From Palsa-189 sp963803735 (GTDB lineage Bacteria > Acidobacteriota > Terriglobia > Acidiferrales > UBA7541): 64,000 bases of DNA. Positions 26,856-35,333 of the stretch are shown piece after piece (the first letter of the stretch is position 1; every line of letters begins with the position of its first letter). The stretch is taken from assembly GCA_963803735.1 (NCBI GenBank), contig CAWDNV010000013.1, forward strand, positions 317,840 through 381,839, given 5' to 3'. A program made the translations under genes and the position numbers. The notes beneath the pieces are model-generated. The model ran no database searches, was not told the origin of the DNA, and was given only the letters and a program-made list of their open reading frames with translations.

Positions 26856-26996
26856 ATGATGATTCGAAAAACGAGTGGTGGCTACAAGGTGTTGTCTGAA
26901 AAAACCGGCAAGAGTCTTGGCGGGCCTTACAAAACGAGAGCCGAAGCGCAAAAGCGACTTCGCCAAGTGGAGTTTTTTAAGCACAGGAAGGGCTAA
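26856..26996 (+). CDS. Conserved-looking 46-residue basic microprotein
   Basis: The frame begins MMIRKTSGGYKVLSEKTGK and ends EFFKHRKG, with a very good ribosome site (GGGGAGGG) six bases before the ATG. It is strongly basic and has the pattern KTGKSLGGPYKTRAEAQKRL, as in small bacterial proteins that pair a beta-hairpin with a helix carrying Ala/Gln/Lys/Arg. A hairpin after the stop may terminate it. A second ATG directly follows the first, so the start is ambiguous by one codon. The function is unknown; it is transcribed alone on the plus strand between two minus-strand genes. Confidence 0.65.
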   Translation: MMIRKTSGGYKVLSEKTGKSLGGPYKTRAEAQKRLRQVEFFKHRKG

Positions 26997-27029
26997 GCGC
27001 TCATGCTCAGTCTAGACCATGAATATTAG

Positions 27030-27057
27030 GGGAGACGCGGCAACGTCCGCATCTCCC
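27030..27057 (+). terminator. Hairpin after the microprotein gene
   Basis: GGGAGACGCGG and CCGCATCTCCC form an eleven-base stem with one mismatch and a six-base loop, followed by TTTG. On the minus strand the mismatch becomes a G-T wobble pair. The site lies between the converging microprotein and secreted-protein genes, so it could end transcription from both sides. Confidence 0.55.
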
Positions 27058-27076
27058 TTTGTTATTCACGGAGCTA

Positions 27077-27865
27077 TTACTGCGGCGGTGCTGAAGGCGC
27101 GAGATGTTGCCTTCCCGAAGGCCCTGAATTGACGACAGTGTAGTCAGACGGGACTTCGAACAAAGTGCTGGCGGGTTCGCCCCGGCTGATATTCGTAAGC
27201 GAAGTCGTCGACTTCCCGTGCTGTGGATCATTCGTTTCGGTACTGACGTCGACGCTCAGTTCGGACGAATACCAGCGAGTGGAAGTAATCTGAATTGGCG
27301 CCGTATTGCCTATCTGGCCGGCGGCGATCGTGCGGGTGGTCTGAGTGCCTTCGACAAACATGCCATCCACGGTGTTCGAACCGAGATTTTGGCTCGTAAC
27401 GTTTACATTCGAACCGGCCCGAAAACTGTCCCGCGAGGTTCCCGTCTTGGCCGGGGGTAATGTGAACCTGTGCGCGGTCTTTTTCGCCGGATCGAGAACG
27501 TAGGCGACGCGTGTAACGGGGTCAGTGATTCTTATGACTTGTTGCGGATTTCCGGAATTCGACGGATGCGTCTCCTCGAGGCGCGTGCGCCCCTGACTGT
27601 CGCGGTAAACAGTGGCCGTGTTCTTTTGATCGATCAAGTTTCCGGCGGGCAAGGTTTGCGTATGCTCAAAAGTGACTTGCGCTGAGTAGGGCGCGCCCGA
27701 CACAGTTTTGCCGCCGATGAAATCGAACATAGGTGGCCCGGCCTGCATCATGGGTCGCGAGCCAAACCGCGGACCGACGGGTCCGGATTGACCCCATACT
27801 GCACCTGAAATGAATATCATTAGGCTGAGACATCCCGCTATCCATACCGATCGCATTTCTCGCAT
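27077..27865 (-). CDS. Secreted protein of unknown function
   Basis: Counted from ATG 27865, which follows GGAGGGGAG, the protein has 262 residues. A signal peptide (basic start, hydrophobic core, cleavage near AVWG-QS) is followed by a Gly/Pro/Met-rich stretch. A beta-rich body contains TVYRDSQGRTRLE, IRITDPVTRVAYVLDP and a later RWYSSELSVDV. Proteins with this layout (an outer-membrane or periplasmic beta-protein with a repeated xxYRDxxGRTR motif) are common in soil Acidobacteria by my recollection, but I know no function. ATG 27856 is a second start candidate; the frame also extends to 27907 without a signal peptide. It lies just downstream of the MFS gene on the same strand. Confidence 0.75.
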   Translation of the reverse strand: MREMRSVWIAGCLSLMIFISGAVWGQSGPVGPRFGSRPMMQAGPPMFDFIGGKTVSGAPYSAQVTFEHTQTLPAGNLIDQKNTATVYRDSQGRTRLEETHPSNSGNPQQVIRITDPVTRVAYVLDPAKKTAHRFTLPPAKTGTSRDSFRAGSNVNVTSQNLGSNTVDGMFVEGTQTTRTIAAGQIGNTAPIQITSTRWYSSELSVDVSTETNDPQHGKSTTSLTNISRGEPASTLFEVPSDYTVVNSGPSGRQHLAPSAPPQ

Positions 27866-27896
27866 ATCTCCCCTCCACTTGTTCTCAGACCGGCGC

Positions 27897-29333
27897 CTAT
27901 TGCGCAATCTCTTCCAGCGGTAGCTTCGTCGTTCTTGGCCCTAAGCTGCCGATCAGCACAAACACCATCAGCATGCTGCAAGCAATAAATATAAACACTC
28001 CAATTGTGCCGTAGTTGCGCAGAAAGAGGGCAATCAGAAAGCTGCTAAAAACCGTGCTGAGGCGGCTCCAGGAATAGACGAATCCCACGGCCCGGGCGCG
28101 TATTCGAGTGGGGTAAAGCTCTGACTGGTAGGTGTGAAAGGAGAACGACATCCAGTTACTTGCCAACGTGATCAGCACCCCGAAGAGCATCACTCCTGCC
28201 GCGGTCCGCTGTTGCGCGAATAGCAAGCCGCAAGCGGCAATCGAGAGGGCCGACCAGGCGATTTGCCATTTGCGTTCGAATTTGTCAGCAAACGCCATGC
28301 CCACAAGCGGTCCCAGAGGACTCGCGAGGGCCATGACAAACGTGTATCGCAGGGAGCGGGTTACGCCGACGCCTTCGGCGAGCAGCAGCGTCGGAACCCA
28401 GGTTGCGAAACCGTAAAAGCCGATGGGTTGCAGCACATGGAAAATGATCAGCAAAACGGTTCGCGCACGATAGGTTTTATTCCATATTTCTCGAAGCGAT
28501 CCGCGCGCCGGAGAGACGTCGCCTTCGACTAACTTTGGTTCCGGTAATGGTTTTCCGGTCTCCGATCGCACGTGGCGTTCAATTTGGTTCATAACGCGGT
28601 TTGCTTCTTCCACTCTTCCTTGCTGTTCGAGCCAGCGCGGCGATTCGGGAATGGCTCGGCGAATGAACCAAATGAAAATCGCGCCCGAGGCGCCGATAAG
28701 CACGACCCAGCGCCATCCGTCCAGGCCCAGCAGATGGCGAGGAACGAGCATAGCGGAGACGAAAGCTGCAACGGGCACGGCAGAAAAGCTGAGAACCTGA
28801 TTGAAGGCGAAGGCCCGACCGCGCGAATCTTTGGGCGCCAATTCCGAAACATAGACGCCGACCGTGATCATCTCTACGCCCAGGCCGATTCCCGCCAGAA
28901 ACCGCCACAGATTGATCGCAGCGGCTGTCGATTGCAAAGCCATGACAAATGTACAGGCTGAATACCAGAGCAGGGAGAAACTGAAAATTGACCTCCGCCC
29001 AAAACGGTCTGAAATTGGACTGAAGACGAGAGTTCCGATGAATAGCCCGGCAAAAAGGGCGGCCACAAAACTGGCGAAGCCATCGAAGCCCAGGAAGCCT
29101 TTTGTCGTCGGAGTGAAAATACCCGAACTATAAAAGGCAGGAGCGATGTAAGCGGAAAAGAAAAGATCATAAAATTCAAAGCACGCCCCAAGCGACAGCA
29201 GGACAATCAATTTGCGGATATAGCGCGATTTCGGCAGGCGGTCCAGGCGGGCGGCGACGGTAATGTGCGTGCCTGCGGGTTGGGAAGGCGCTCCCTGTTG
29301 CAGATCAACTCCTTCGGATCGATGGGAGCGCAT
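27897..29333 (-). CDS. MFS transporter, sugar/metabolite porter-like
   Basis: A 478-residue protein with twelve predicted membrane helices in two halves and a charged central loop (about 225-270). Family signatures are present: SDRFGRRS between helices 2 and 3 (MFS motif A), RFLAGIGLGVEM, and PESPRWLEQQGR at the end of helix 6, as in the sugar porter and aromatic-acid/metabolite:H+ symporter families. In the second half comes SELYPTRIRARAVG. The opening acidic helix with FEFYDLFFSAYIAP recalls SV2/niacin-like transporters more than glucose porters. ATG 29333 or the TTG before it starts the gene. The substrate cannot be told from the neighbours. Confidence 0.85.
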   Translation of the reverse strand: MRSHRSEGVDLQQGAPSQPAGTHITVAARLDRLPKSRYIRKLIVLLSLGACFEFYDLFFSAYIAPAFYSSGIFTPTTKGFLGFDGFASFVAALFAGLFIGTLVFSPISDRFGRRSIFSFSLLWYSACTFVMALQSTAAAINLWRFLAGIGLGVEMITVGVYVSELAPKDSRGRAFAFNQVLSFSAVPVAAFVSAMLVPRHLLGLDGWRWVVLIGASGAIFIWFIRRAIPESPRWLEQQGRVEEANRVMNQIERHVRSETGKPLPEPKLVEGDVSPARGSLREIWNKTYRARTVLLIIFHVLQPIGFYGFATWVPTLLLAEGVGVTRSLRYTFVMALASPLGPLVGMAFADKFERKWQIAWSALSIAACGLLFAQQRTAAGVMLFGVLITLASNWMSFSFHTYQSELYPTRIRARAVGFVYSWSRLSTVFSSFLIALFLRNYGTIGVFIFIACSMLMVFVLIGSLGPRTTKLPLEEIAQ

Positions 29334-29388
29334 CAAGCCGCCCGGGCGTTACGCTTGGCCGAAGGCGCGAATCGGGAATATCGGCAAG

Positions 29389-30120
29389 CTAAATGACCTT
29401 ATCTTCCGAATTACAAATTTTCTCCAGGTTGCATTCCATGCAGCGCGGCTTGCGCGCCTGGCAAACGCGCCGGCCATGCCAGATCAACTGATGCGAAAAA
29501 ATGATCCACTTATCTTTCGGAATGATCTGCATCAGGTCCTGCTCTATTTTCTTGGGATCCGTGTTGCGAGTGAGCTCCAGCCTCCCGGACACGCGCTGGA
29601 CATGAGTATCGACGACTATGCCCGAAGCGATGCCGAAGGCCGTGCCGAGTACGACGTTGGCGGTCTTGCGCGCGACGCCCGGAAGCGTCAGCAATTGCTC
29701 CATGGTGCTCGGGACTTCGCCCGAGAACTCTTCGACAATTTGTTTGCTGGCGCCCTGAATTGATTTCGTTTTGGAGCGGAAAAAGCCACACGTTCGAATT
29801 TCGGACTCAAGATCCCGCGGGTTTGCGTACGCAAAATCTTCCGGCTTTCGATACTTGTGAAAGAGCGTGCGAGTCACCTGGTTTACGCGCACGTCGGTGC
29901 ACTGGGCGGAGAGGATCGTCGCGATCAGCAATTGAAAGGGATTTTCGTGCACAAGCGCGCAAGTTGCCGCGGGATAGGCTTCGTCGAGTTTCGCGAGAAT
30001 TGTTCGGACCCGCTTTGGATCTGTGCCCGCCGGGCGAACCGAGCCAGGCCGCCCATTTCTGAAAGCCGCTCGGGCCGGCTTTTTGGCCAAAATTCTGCGC
30101 GGATTTTTCAGTTTTTTCAT
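29389..30120 (-). CDS. nth: Endonuclease III (DNA glycosylase/AP lyase)
   Basis: A 243-residue protein started at ATG 30120, the first position that does not overlap rdgB; an open frame reaches to 30357 but is not family-like. About 40 basic residues precede the conserved core. The core holds LLIATILSAQCTDVRVNQ, the helix-hairpin-helix LPGVARKTANVVLGTAFG with the catalytic lysine, VVDTHVQRVSGRL with the catalytic aspartate, and the C-terminal [4Fe-4S] loop with spacing C-x6-C-x2-C-x5-C. All key residues are present. It excises oxidised pyrimidines in base excision repair. It forms a compact unit with rdgB and rph, three nucleotide-quality genes in line. Confidence 0.93.
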   Translation of the reverse strand: MKKLKNPRRILAKKPARAAFRNGRPGSVRPAGTDPKRVRTILAKLDEAYPAATCALVHENPFQLLIATILSAQCTDVRVNQVTRTLFHKYRKPEDFAYANPRDLESEIRTCGFFRSKTKSIQGASKQIVEEFSGEVPSTMEQLLTLPGVARKTANVVLGTAFGIASGIVVDTHVQRVSGRLELTRNTDPKKIEQDLMQIIPKDKWIIFSHQLIWHGRRVCQARKPRCMECNLEKICNSEDKVI

Positions 30121-30151
30121 CGTTACAAATTTGTGGGCTGAACTGGGCAAA

Positions 30152-30808
30152 CTATAGCACAGGTGAAGAGGCGAGAAAGTCAGCCAGCTTGCGGAACGCT
30201 TTCGCTCGATGGCTGTAGCGGTTCTTTTCGTCCGCAGACATTTCCGCAAAGGATTTTCCTGCTGAGCCGAAAAAGAAAAGCGGATCATAGCCAAATCCTT
30301 GAGCCCCACGAGGAGTTTCGAGAATCCTTCCTTCCGCCGCATCTGAAAAAACGGCAACGACCCGGCTGCGCACAGCCAGCGCTATCACGCAGATGAAGCG
30401 TGCGCATCGGTCCCTTGATCCCCGCGCGCGCATTTCGGCCAGCAATTTCTCATTCCGTCCAGCAGACGTGGCATTCGGCCCCGCATAGCGCGCCGAGAGC
30501 ACACCCGGCGCGCCTCCGAGCGCATCAACCACCAAACCTGAGTCATCCGCCATTACGGGAAGCTCCGAAAAACGACTGTAGTGCAGCGCCTTGCCGGCTG
30601 CGTTTTCGCTAAAGGTGGGCGCGGACTCTTCGAAAGGGGGCAGTTCCGAAAAAGTTGGAAGAAGCTCGAGGTCGAGCGGAACCAGGCCATCAACATGGGA
30701 AGCTAATGCGCGGAATTCTTTCAACTTGCCGAGATTCGAGGATGCCAGGAACAAACGAACGGCTGAGCCCGGGGCCGGCGTTCGTTCATTCTCACCGGGC
30801 GCGTGCAC
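30152..30808 (-). CDS. rdgB: Non-canonical purine NTP pyrophosphatase (ITPase)
   Basis: The family core starts LFLASSNLGKLKEF (usual TGN.GK..E pattern) and continues with MADDSGLVVDALGGAPGV and ARYAG. FGYDPLFFFGSAGKSFAEM and the closing SHRAKAFRKLADFL follow. The catalytic lysine, the DDSGL aspartate and the SHRxxA motif are all visible. The start is uncertain: GTG 30808 overlaps rph by 17 bases and adds about 18 unconserved residues, while TTG 30754 would begin right at the core. Either gives a protein close to the usual 200 residues. It hydrolyses ITP, XTP and dITP to monophosphates and so cleans the nucleotide pool. Confidence 0.9.
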   Translation of the reverse strand: MHAPGENERTPAPGSAVRLFLASSNLGKLKEFRALASHVDGLVPLDLELLPTFSELPPFEESAPTFSENAAGKALHYSRFSELPVMADDSGLVVDALGGAPGVLSARYAGPNATSAGRNEKLLAEMRARGSRDRCARFICVIALAVRSRVVAVFSDAAEGRILETPRGAQGFGYDPLFFFGSAGKSFAEMSADEKNRYSHRAKAFRKLADFLASSPVL

Positions 30809-31529
30809 TGAACTTGGGGGGCACGAGCGAGCGTTGATGCTCGGTGAGAGTGCGGATGCCGGTGGCAGCAAGATTGAGCAACAGATCGAGTTCGCCGGCG
30901 GCAAACGGCCTGCCTTCCGCAGTAGCTTGCACTTCGACGAAACGGCCGCCGCCGGTCATAACCACGTTCATATCTACTTCCGCGCGGGAGTCTTCTTCGT
31001 AGCACAGATCGAGCATGGGATTGCCGAGAACCAAGCCGACGCTGGTAGCAGCAACGGAATCAACAAGGGGCATCGATCTCAGAATGCCTGTGGCGACCAT
31101 ACGCTCAAAAGCCATGGCGAGCGCCACGTAAGCTCCGGTTATAGAAGCCGTGCGGGTGCCGCCGTCAGCCTGAATGACGTCGCAGTCGAGCCAGACCGTT
31201 CGCTCGCCCAATTTTTGTTGATCGGTTACCGCGCGAAGCGAACGGCCAATAAGACGCGATATTTCGAGCGTGCGTCCGGATTGCCGTCCGCGAGAGGATT
31301 CACGCGGCGTGCGCTGCTCGGTGGCACGCGGCAGCATGCCGTACTCCGCGGTGACCCATCCCTTGCCGGTGCCCTTCAGAAACGAGGGCACGCCATCGTC
31401 CAGGGTGGCCGTGCAAATCACGCGTGTCTGGCCAATCTCGATCAGAACGCTGCCGTCCGCCACCGGAATAAAATCCGGCGTCATTTTCAAGGGACGCATT
31501 TGGTCGCAAGCGCGTCCGTCAGATCGCAA
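30792..31529 (-). CDS. rph: Ribonuclease PH
   Basis: A 245-residue protein with the RNase PH order: MRSDGRACDQMRPLKM, SVLIEIGQTRVICTATLDD, GWVTAEYGMLPRATEQRTPR, QSGRTLEISRLIGRSLRAV, IQADGGTRTASITGAYVAL and DLCYEEDSRAEVDMNVVMTG. These contain the phosphate-binding arginines and the acidic metal site. The start is TTG 31529, decided by AAGGAGG four bases upstream; no ATG is nearby. The enzyme trims the 3' ends of tRNA precursors using phosphate. The coupling to rdgB and nth is a common arrangement, so the assignment is firm. Confidence 0.95.
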   Translation of the reverse strand: MRSDGRACDQMRPLKMTPDFIPVADGSVLIEIGQTRVICTATLDDGVPSFLKGTGKGWVTAEYGMLPRATEQRTPRESSRGRQSGRTLEISRLIGRSLRAVTDQQKLGERTVWLDCDVIQADGGTRTASITGAYVALAMAFERMVATGILRSMPLVDSVAATSVGLVLGNPMLDLCYEEDSRAEVDMNVVMTGGGRFVEVQATAEGRPFAAGELDLLLNLAATGIRTLTEHQRSLVPPKFSARAR

Positions 31530-31621
31530 GCTGCCTCCTTAGGCAGAACACGCACAGAATGCAGTGGGAAGTTTGCCGGGCAGGTGAAGCGATGTCAACA
31601 CGACAACGAGATTTGCTTATG

Positions 31622-32728
31622 CTATACGCGGTTGGCCTTCAGCAGCTTAAGCGGATAGTGCGTTCCGCGCCAACGGATTCCGCCCGTCCAGAGTGTGCGA
31701 AGCGTCGATTTCCAAAGAATGTAGACGAAAAGAACCGAGGAAAGAGGATGGCCGAACGCATATCGCCGCGGCAGCCCATACAGATGATTGGCATCAGAAA
31801 TGAAAAGAAGCATTAGAATCACGGCCAACATGTACAAAGCCCACGTCAAGCCTCTCACCACGAAAATTGCGATGAACGGCCACACATTCAGCAATAACAC
31901 CGCAAGACCGGCGCCAACAGACTTGGCCACGCTGTAATCGATTCCGGCGAAAGTATTTTTCATCAGGCCCTCGATCAGCTCGGCCAATGACGAATACCAT
32001 TCTACGGTTACTAAGCCTCTCCCCAGGACCATCTCCTGATGGTAGCCCGCGCTCTTCAGGATCTTTCCGAGTTTGATATCGTCATCCGGCCGCATGGCAA
32101 TTACTGTGTGAGTTCCCGATGCTCTGTAGGCTTCTGCAGTGACGAGATTAAATGCACCGATGCCGATGAAACTTTTACTGGTGGGATCTTTAGCCTTCCA
32201 AGGCCGCATAAAGCCCGAAAAAAATATGCCGAAGGCCGAGCAGAAGAGGCGCGGAAGCAGAGTCGGCAGGGATACCCTTGGCATTATCGCCAGATGTTGC
32301 AAGCGGCGGGTTTGAAGATAACTGACGGCTATCGCCAGCGTGCTCGGCTCCATGACAACGTCCGCATCGGTGAACAGAAGCAGCTCGCCGTTGGCTCTTT
32401 GCGCGCCACAATACAAAGCATAATTTTTCCCGAGCCAGCCTGCGGGCAGCTCCGCAATGTTCACAATTTGAAGCCGCGTGTCTTCTGCCGCCATCTCTGT
32501 GAGGATGGTTCCGGTCTGATCGGTCGAGCGGTCATTCAAAACGATGAATTCGACGTCGGGATAGTCCAACCTCAGCAGAGATTGCAGAGCTTCTTTGATT
32601 TTTCTTTGTTCGTTTCTTGCCGGGACAATCACGGAAACACGGGGCAAATGGGTCGCGGGATGGCGCGGCACATCTCGCAGACAAATAATTGAGCGATTAC
32701 CGTAGGCGAGATCGATTCCCCAAACCAC
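31622..32728 (-). CDS. Membrane GT2 glycosyltransferase (HpnB/CrtQ-like)
   Basis: This protein has a GT2 domain near the N-terminus (VSVIVPARNEQRKIKEAL, FIVLNDRSTDQTG, PAGWLGKNYAL, LLLFTDADVVMEP). The acidic RPDDDIKLG and the QxxRW-like VEWYSS follow, and then three C-terminal membrane helices (about 270-345). The frame begins with GTG 32728, but upstream codons up to about 32800 still encode a hydrophobic helix (ILSVLAGLTLCIFVVW) without an ATG, GTG or TTG. A rare start codon or a lost N-terminus must therefore be considered. Related proteins take part in hopanoid, carotenoid or glycolipid glycosylation. No such genes lie close by. Confidence 0.75.
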   Translation of the reverse strand: MVWGIDLAYGNRSIICLRDVPRHPATHLPRVSVIVPARNEQRKIKEALQSLLRLDYPDVEFIVLNDRSTDQTGTILTEMAAEDTRLQIVNIAELPAGWLGKNYALYCGAQRANGELLLFTDADVVMEPSTLAIAVSYLQTRRLQHLAIMPRVSLPTLLPRLFCSAFGIFFSGFMRPWKAKDPTSKSFIGIGAFNLVTAEAYRASGTHTVIAMRPDDDIKLGKILKSAGYHQEMVLGRGLVTVEWYSSLAELIEGLMKNTFAGIDYSVAKSVGAGLAVLLLNVWPFIAIFVVRGLTWALYMLAVILMLLFISDANHLYGLPRRYAFGHPLSSVLFVYILWKSTLRTLWTGGIRWRGTHYPLKLLKANRV

Positions 32729-32808
32729 GAAAATGCAGAGTGTAAGTCCCGCCAGGACCGAAAGAATCGTGGATGCTCCTAATTTCTGATGGCCGGTTCT
32801 TGTTCCGG

Positions 32809-33471
32809 CTATGGACTCGCATTCAAGGGACTGGCTGCGAATGGTCGTTCGCCGTTCGCAAGTCCGGTCGCGGCGGGTTGCGCCTGAGCCTGCGGTGTCA
32901 CGTTGAAGAATCCGCTTAGGTCCAGGTGGCCCGCCAGAGTGTCAGCCTCCTGCCCCCGAATCAGAATTCTTAGCCGATACACATTGCTCAGATTTGCTCC
33001 CAGAGTGCGTACGATTGAATCCACGGCCATCTCTTCGTTCAAGATTCCCGAGGGAGTCTCTGTCTCCAGAGTTTCCGAAAAATCCGCGATACCCGTGCCA
33101 TCGGGCATGAGATAAAACTGCAGCAACACGGCATCGGCGGGTAACGTGCGCTGCGTTTGACTAGGAGGTTTTTCGATCAACGCCGTGATGAGCTGCTTGG
33201 CGCGCTTTTCCGCATCGGCTGAAAGGTCTAATTCCACCGCGGTGGGCTCAAGTGTGTCCGGAGAAGCAGGAGATAACCAGAAGAGCTGAGCCTTCTCGCG
33301 GGTATCGCTCGGCGTGGATATCGGCGGCACGATCGCGCGCCGAGCCTGCTCCGCAGTGCGGTCTGCGCGCCGCAACCCCAGGACACTGCGGAGCAGCGAT
33401 GGAAAAGTAAGAAGGGCCGCGAAAGCGAGCACACCCAGTACCGCGATGGCGATTTTCCAGAGACGCGGCAT
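32809..33471 (-). CDS. GerMN-domain membrane-anchored protein
   Basis: An N-terminal helix (about 6-25) anchors the protein. A linker leads to a GerMN domain (about 60-190) with AVELDLSADAEKRAKQLITAL, LLQFYLMPDGTGIADFSE and MAVDSIVRTLGANLSNVYRL, matching the spore-germination GerM fold that also occurs in non-sporulating bacteria. The tail is rich in Ala, Gln and Pro. ATG 33471 overlaps the amidase stop by one base (TGATG), so both are translated together. In this pairing GerMN proteins are thought to act on or near peptidoglycan; the exact role is not known. Confidence 0.85.
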   Translation of the reverse strand: MPRLWKIAIAVLGVLAFAALLTFPSLLRSVLGLRRADRTAEQARRAIVPPISTPSDTREKAQLFWLSPASPDTLEPTAVELDLSADAEKRAKQLITALIEKPPSQTQRTLPADAVLLQFYLMPDGTGIADFSETLETETPSGILNEEMAVDSIVRTLGANLSNVYRLRILIRGQEADTLAGHLDLSGFFNVTPQAQAQPAATGLANGERPFAASPLNASP

Positions 33472-34361
33472 CAATGTGCTCCACTCGGGGTTGTAGAAGG
33501 CGCGCTCGGCGGATGAAATTCCGCCACTGCCCTACCGATCGCTTCAGCCAGAGGTTGCGCCATCTGGTCGAGACGTTTTGCGTCTGTGACATCAATGCTG
33601 GAAAGCTCGATGGCAATCGCGGGCGCCGTAATCGTGCGCAACTGTCGCACAGGAGCGGCAATGGGTGCGTCTGGTGAGCCTTTAAATCGCTGCACCAGTA
33701 CGGTTTGTACCAAAAAGGCTAACTGTCGGCTGGAGTCAACTGAGGAGCGCTGAGCTTCGTCCCACTGAATCAGACTGGTGTGCGTCAATTGCGCACCTGA
33801 TGTTTGGGGCGTGGCAGTTTGCGGCGGCGCTCCTGCGGCTGGATTCACCGCCGGGACCACATTCGACGGAAAAAGATAATAGTAAGTGCGCACTGTGCCC
33901 ACCGGGCCGCTCGACGAAACGTGCAGTGAGATGAAGATTGCGTTAGTAAGCCCATTGATCATCGCCGAACGAGCATCAAAGGTAGGATCCTGATTGCCCT
34001 CCCGTGTCAGGAGCACCCGCAAACGCTGGGCTTCGAGCGCAATTCGAGCCGCGCGCGCGAAATCCAGCACCACATCGCTTTCTGCCAGTCCGGTTGGACC
34101 GCGCGCTCCGAAGTCCGCGCCCCCGTGCGCGGGATCGAGAACCACTGTCACCATTGGAGGTTCCTCGGTGGGTGGGGATTGGGGAACTTGCGGGATATTG
34201 GTCACCGGAGAGGTGTTTTGCTGAGGCTGGACACCCGAAGGCACCTGCAACTGAGAAATCCGGTCGCCCTGGATTCGCTCAGCTTGGTGCGAAGGCACGG
34301 GAAAAATCAGGAGCACTACCCCTGCCCAACCCCAAATTACCAACGAACGCGGTCGCCACAT
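33471..34361 (-). CDS. N-acetylmuramoyl-L-alanine amidase (Amidase_3)
   Basis: After a signal-anchor helix (about 8-25) and a Gln/Pro linker follows a zinc amidase domain (about 68-285). It has VVLDPAHGGADFGARGP with the first zinc histidine, GLAESDVVLDFA with the zinc glutamate, FISLHVSSS with the second histidine and AIAIELSSI with the catalytic glutamate. The motif SLHVS replaces the more common SLHAN. An Ala/Pro-rich insert (about 180-205) lies where AmiC-type enzymes keep a regulatory helix. It cleaves the bond between MurNAc and the stem peptide in the periplasm. It is the first gene of the amidase-GerMN pair. Confidence 0.88.
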   Translation of the reverse strand: MWRPRSLVIWGWAGVVLLIFPVPSHQAERIQGDRISQLQVPSGVQPQQNTSPVTNIPQVPQSPPTEEPPMVTVVLDPAHGGADFGARGPTGLAESDVVLDFARAARIALEAQRLRVLLTREGNQDPTFDARSAMINGLTNAIFISLHVSSSGPVGTVRTYYYLFPSNVVPAVNPAAGAPPQTATPQTSGAQLTHTSLIQWDEAQRSSVDSSRQLAFLVQTVLVQRFKGSPDAPIAAPVRQLRTITAPAIAIELSSIDVTDAKRLDQMAQPLAEAIGRAVAEFHPPSAPSTTPSGAH

Positions 34362-34587
34362 CACTTTGAGGATACCAGAACAGAGGTTTGAGCTCAGCGC
34401 CCTCAGCGATCAGCCCGAATCTCCTCTGGCTCACCGGTACGTTGGGGACTATATGACGCTTCTGCGGCAGATACAGTGCATGCCGGATAGCAACGAAGTG
34501 TCCTACGCCATATGCTGCCGACTTGCCGCACTCTTTTTTAAGCCTGAAACCAGGCAGAAAAGGAAATCTTCGAACTCAAGGGTGAAT

Positions 34588-34731
34588 ATGGACGCCCACC
34601 TCATCGGAATTGACGTGGCTCAGCTCGTGCTGAAACAGAACTCACAGGTCGAAAAGCAAGCGCCGATTAAAGTGAAATCCGATACGGACTCGGCCATGGC
34701 TGCGAAGAGCACCCGAGCAGAATCTCGTTGA
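34588..34731 (+). CDS. Possible 47-residue microprotein
   Basis: The ATG at 34588 follows AAGGG at five bases distance and opens a frame of 47 codons beginning MDAHLIGIDVAQLVLKQ and rich in Lys, Ser and Ala. It stops 25 bases before the YtxH gene and could be cotranscribed with it. No family is recognised and no homologue is visible in the window. The preceding 34362-34587 holds no convincing gene; it separates the minus-strand amidase from this unit and must contain promoters for one or both sides, but none is clear by eye. Confidence 0.35.
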   Translation: MDAHLIGIDVAQLVLKQNSQVEKQAPIKVKSDTDSAMAAKSTRAESR

Positions 34732-34756
34732 GCGGATCGCGAGAAGGGAAAACACC

Positions 34757-35017
34757 ATGACAAAGGGACGGACTGTATTGGGTTTGTTGATCGGTTTTGG
34801 CGTGGGGGTGGGATTGACGTTATTGCTCGCTCCCCAATCTGGTGAGGACACTCGATATTGGATCGCATCAACTTCGCGCCGCGCAAGGCGCCGCCTGCGA
34901 AACACGAGTCGCCGTTCCGTTGAGCAAGTGCGCGATATTCTCGAACGCGGGCAGGAAACCGTTTCGAGAGCGATCCGCCGCACAAATGGTGCCGAGACGG
35001 AGATCACGGAACTCTAG
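34757..35017 (+). CDS. YtxH-domain membrane protein
   Basis: An 86-residue protein with one N-terminal helix (about 6-25: VLGLLIGFGVGVGLTLLLAP), the usual APxSGEDTR motif right after it, and a basic helical tail. This is the YtxH layout of short stress-associated membrane proteins seen with general stress genes in many phyla. GAAGGGAA precedes the ATG. The Arg-rich tail may lie along the membrane or bind nucleic acid, but no molecular role is known. It opens a 10-kb block of small regulators and stress proteins. Confidence 0.8.
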   Translation: MTKGRTVLGLLIGFGVGVGLTLLLAPQSGEDTRYWIASTSRRARRRLRNTSRRSVEQVRDILERGQETVSRAIRRTNGAETEITEL

Positions 35018-35070
35018 ACTGTCAATTTCCTCCGCGGTTCCACAAAACACATCAGTAATTCTGGACCAAA

Positions 35071-35274
35071 TCAATAGTTAGCGAGTACGGGGCGGGGCAA
35101 GGCCGGATCCGTCGGGCCGGGCACCGGAGTAGGTAGAGGCTCGGGACCGGGTGAGGGCAAATGCGGTTCCTCAGGGCCGCTCGGCGGGATCTCTGGCTGA
35201 GGCGGCTTAGGGGTGGGCTGTTCCGGCTCGGGACGAGACGCATTGTGCTGACGGGTTTTAGGAAGAGAGATCAT
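35071..35274 (-). CDS. Proline-rich small protein
   Basis: A 67-residue frame in which about one third of the residues are proline, often as PxP or PGPxP, ending with a short hydrophobic stretch. Such proline-rich microproteins occur near stress genes, but repetitive GC-rich DNA can create them by chance. There is no clear ribosome site before ATG 35274. No family can be named. Confidence 0.4.
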   Translation of the reverse strand: MISLPKTRQHNASRPEPEQPTPKPPQPEIPPSGPEEPHLPSPGPEPLPTPVPGPTDPALPRPVLANY

Positions 35275-35333
35275 TGTTCACGTTTTCGGGAATTTCGCAC
35301 GAATTGCGGATTTCACGTTTCATGCTCAGAGGG

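Noticed and set aside
30591..31658. Long plus-strand frame of 355 codons opposite rdgB and rph
   Set aside because: It is antisense to two certain genes with full sets of motifs, and its composition (Arg, Ala, Gly, Ser-rich) is that of a shadow frame in GC-rich DNA.
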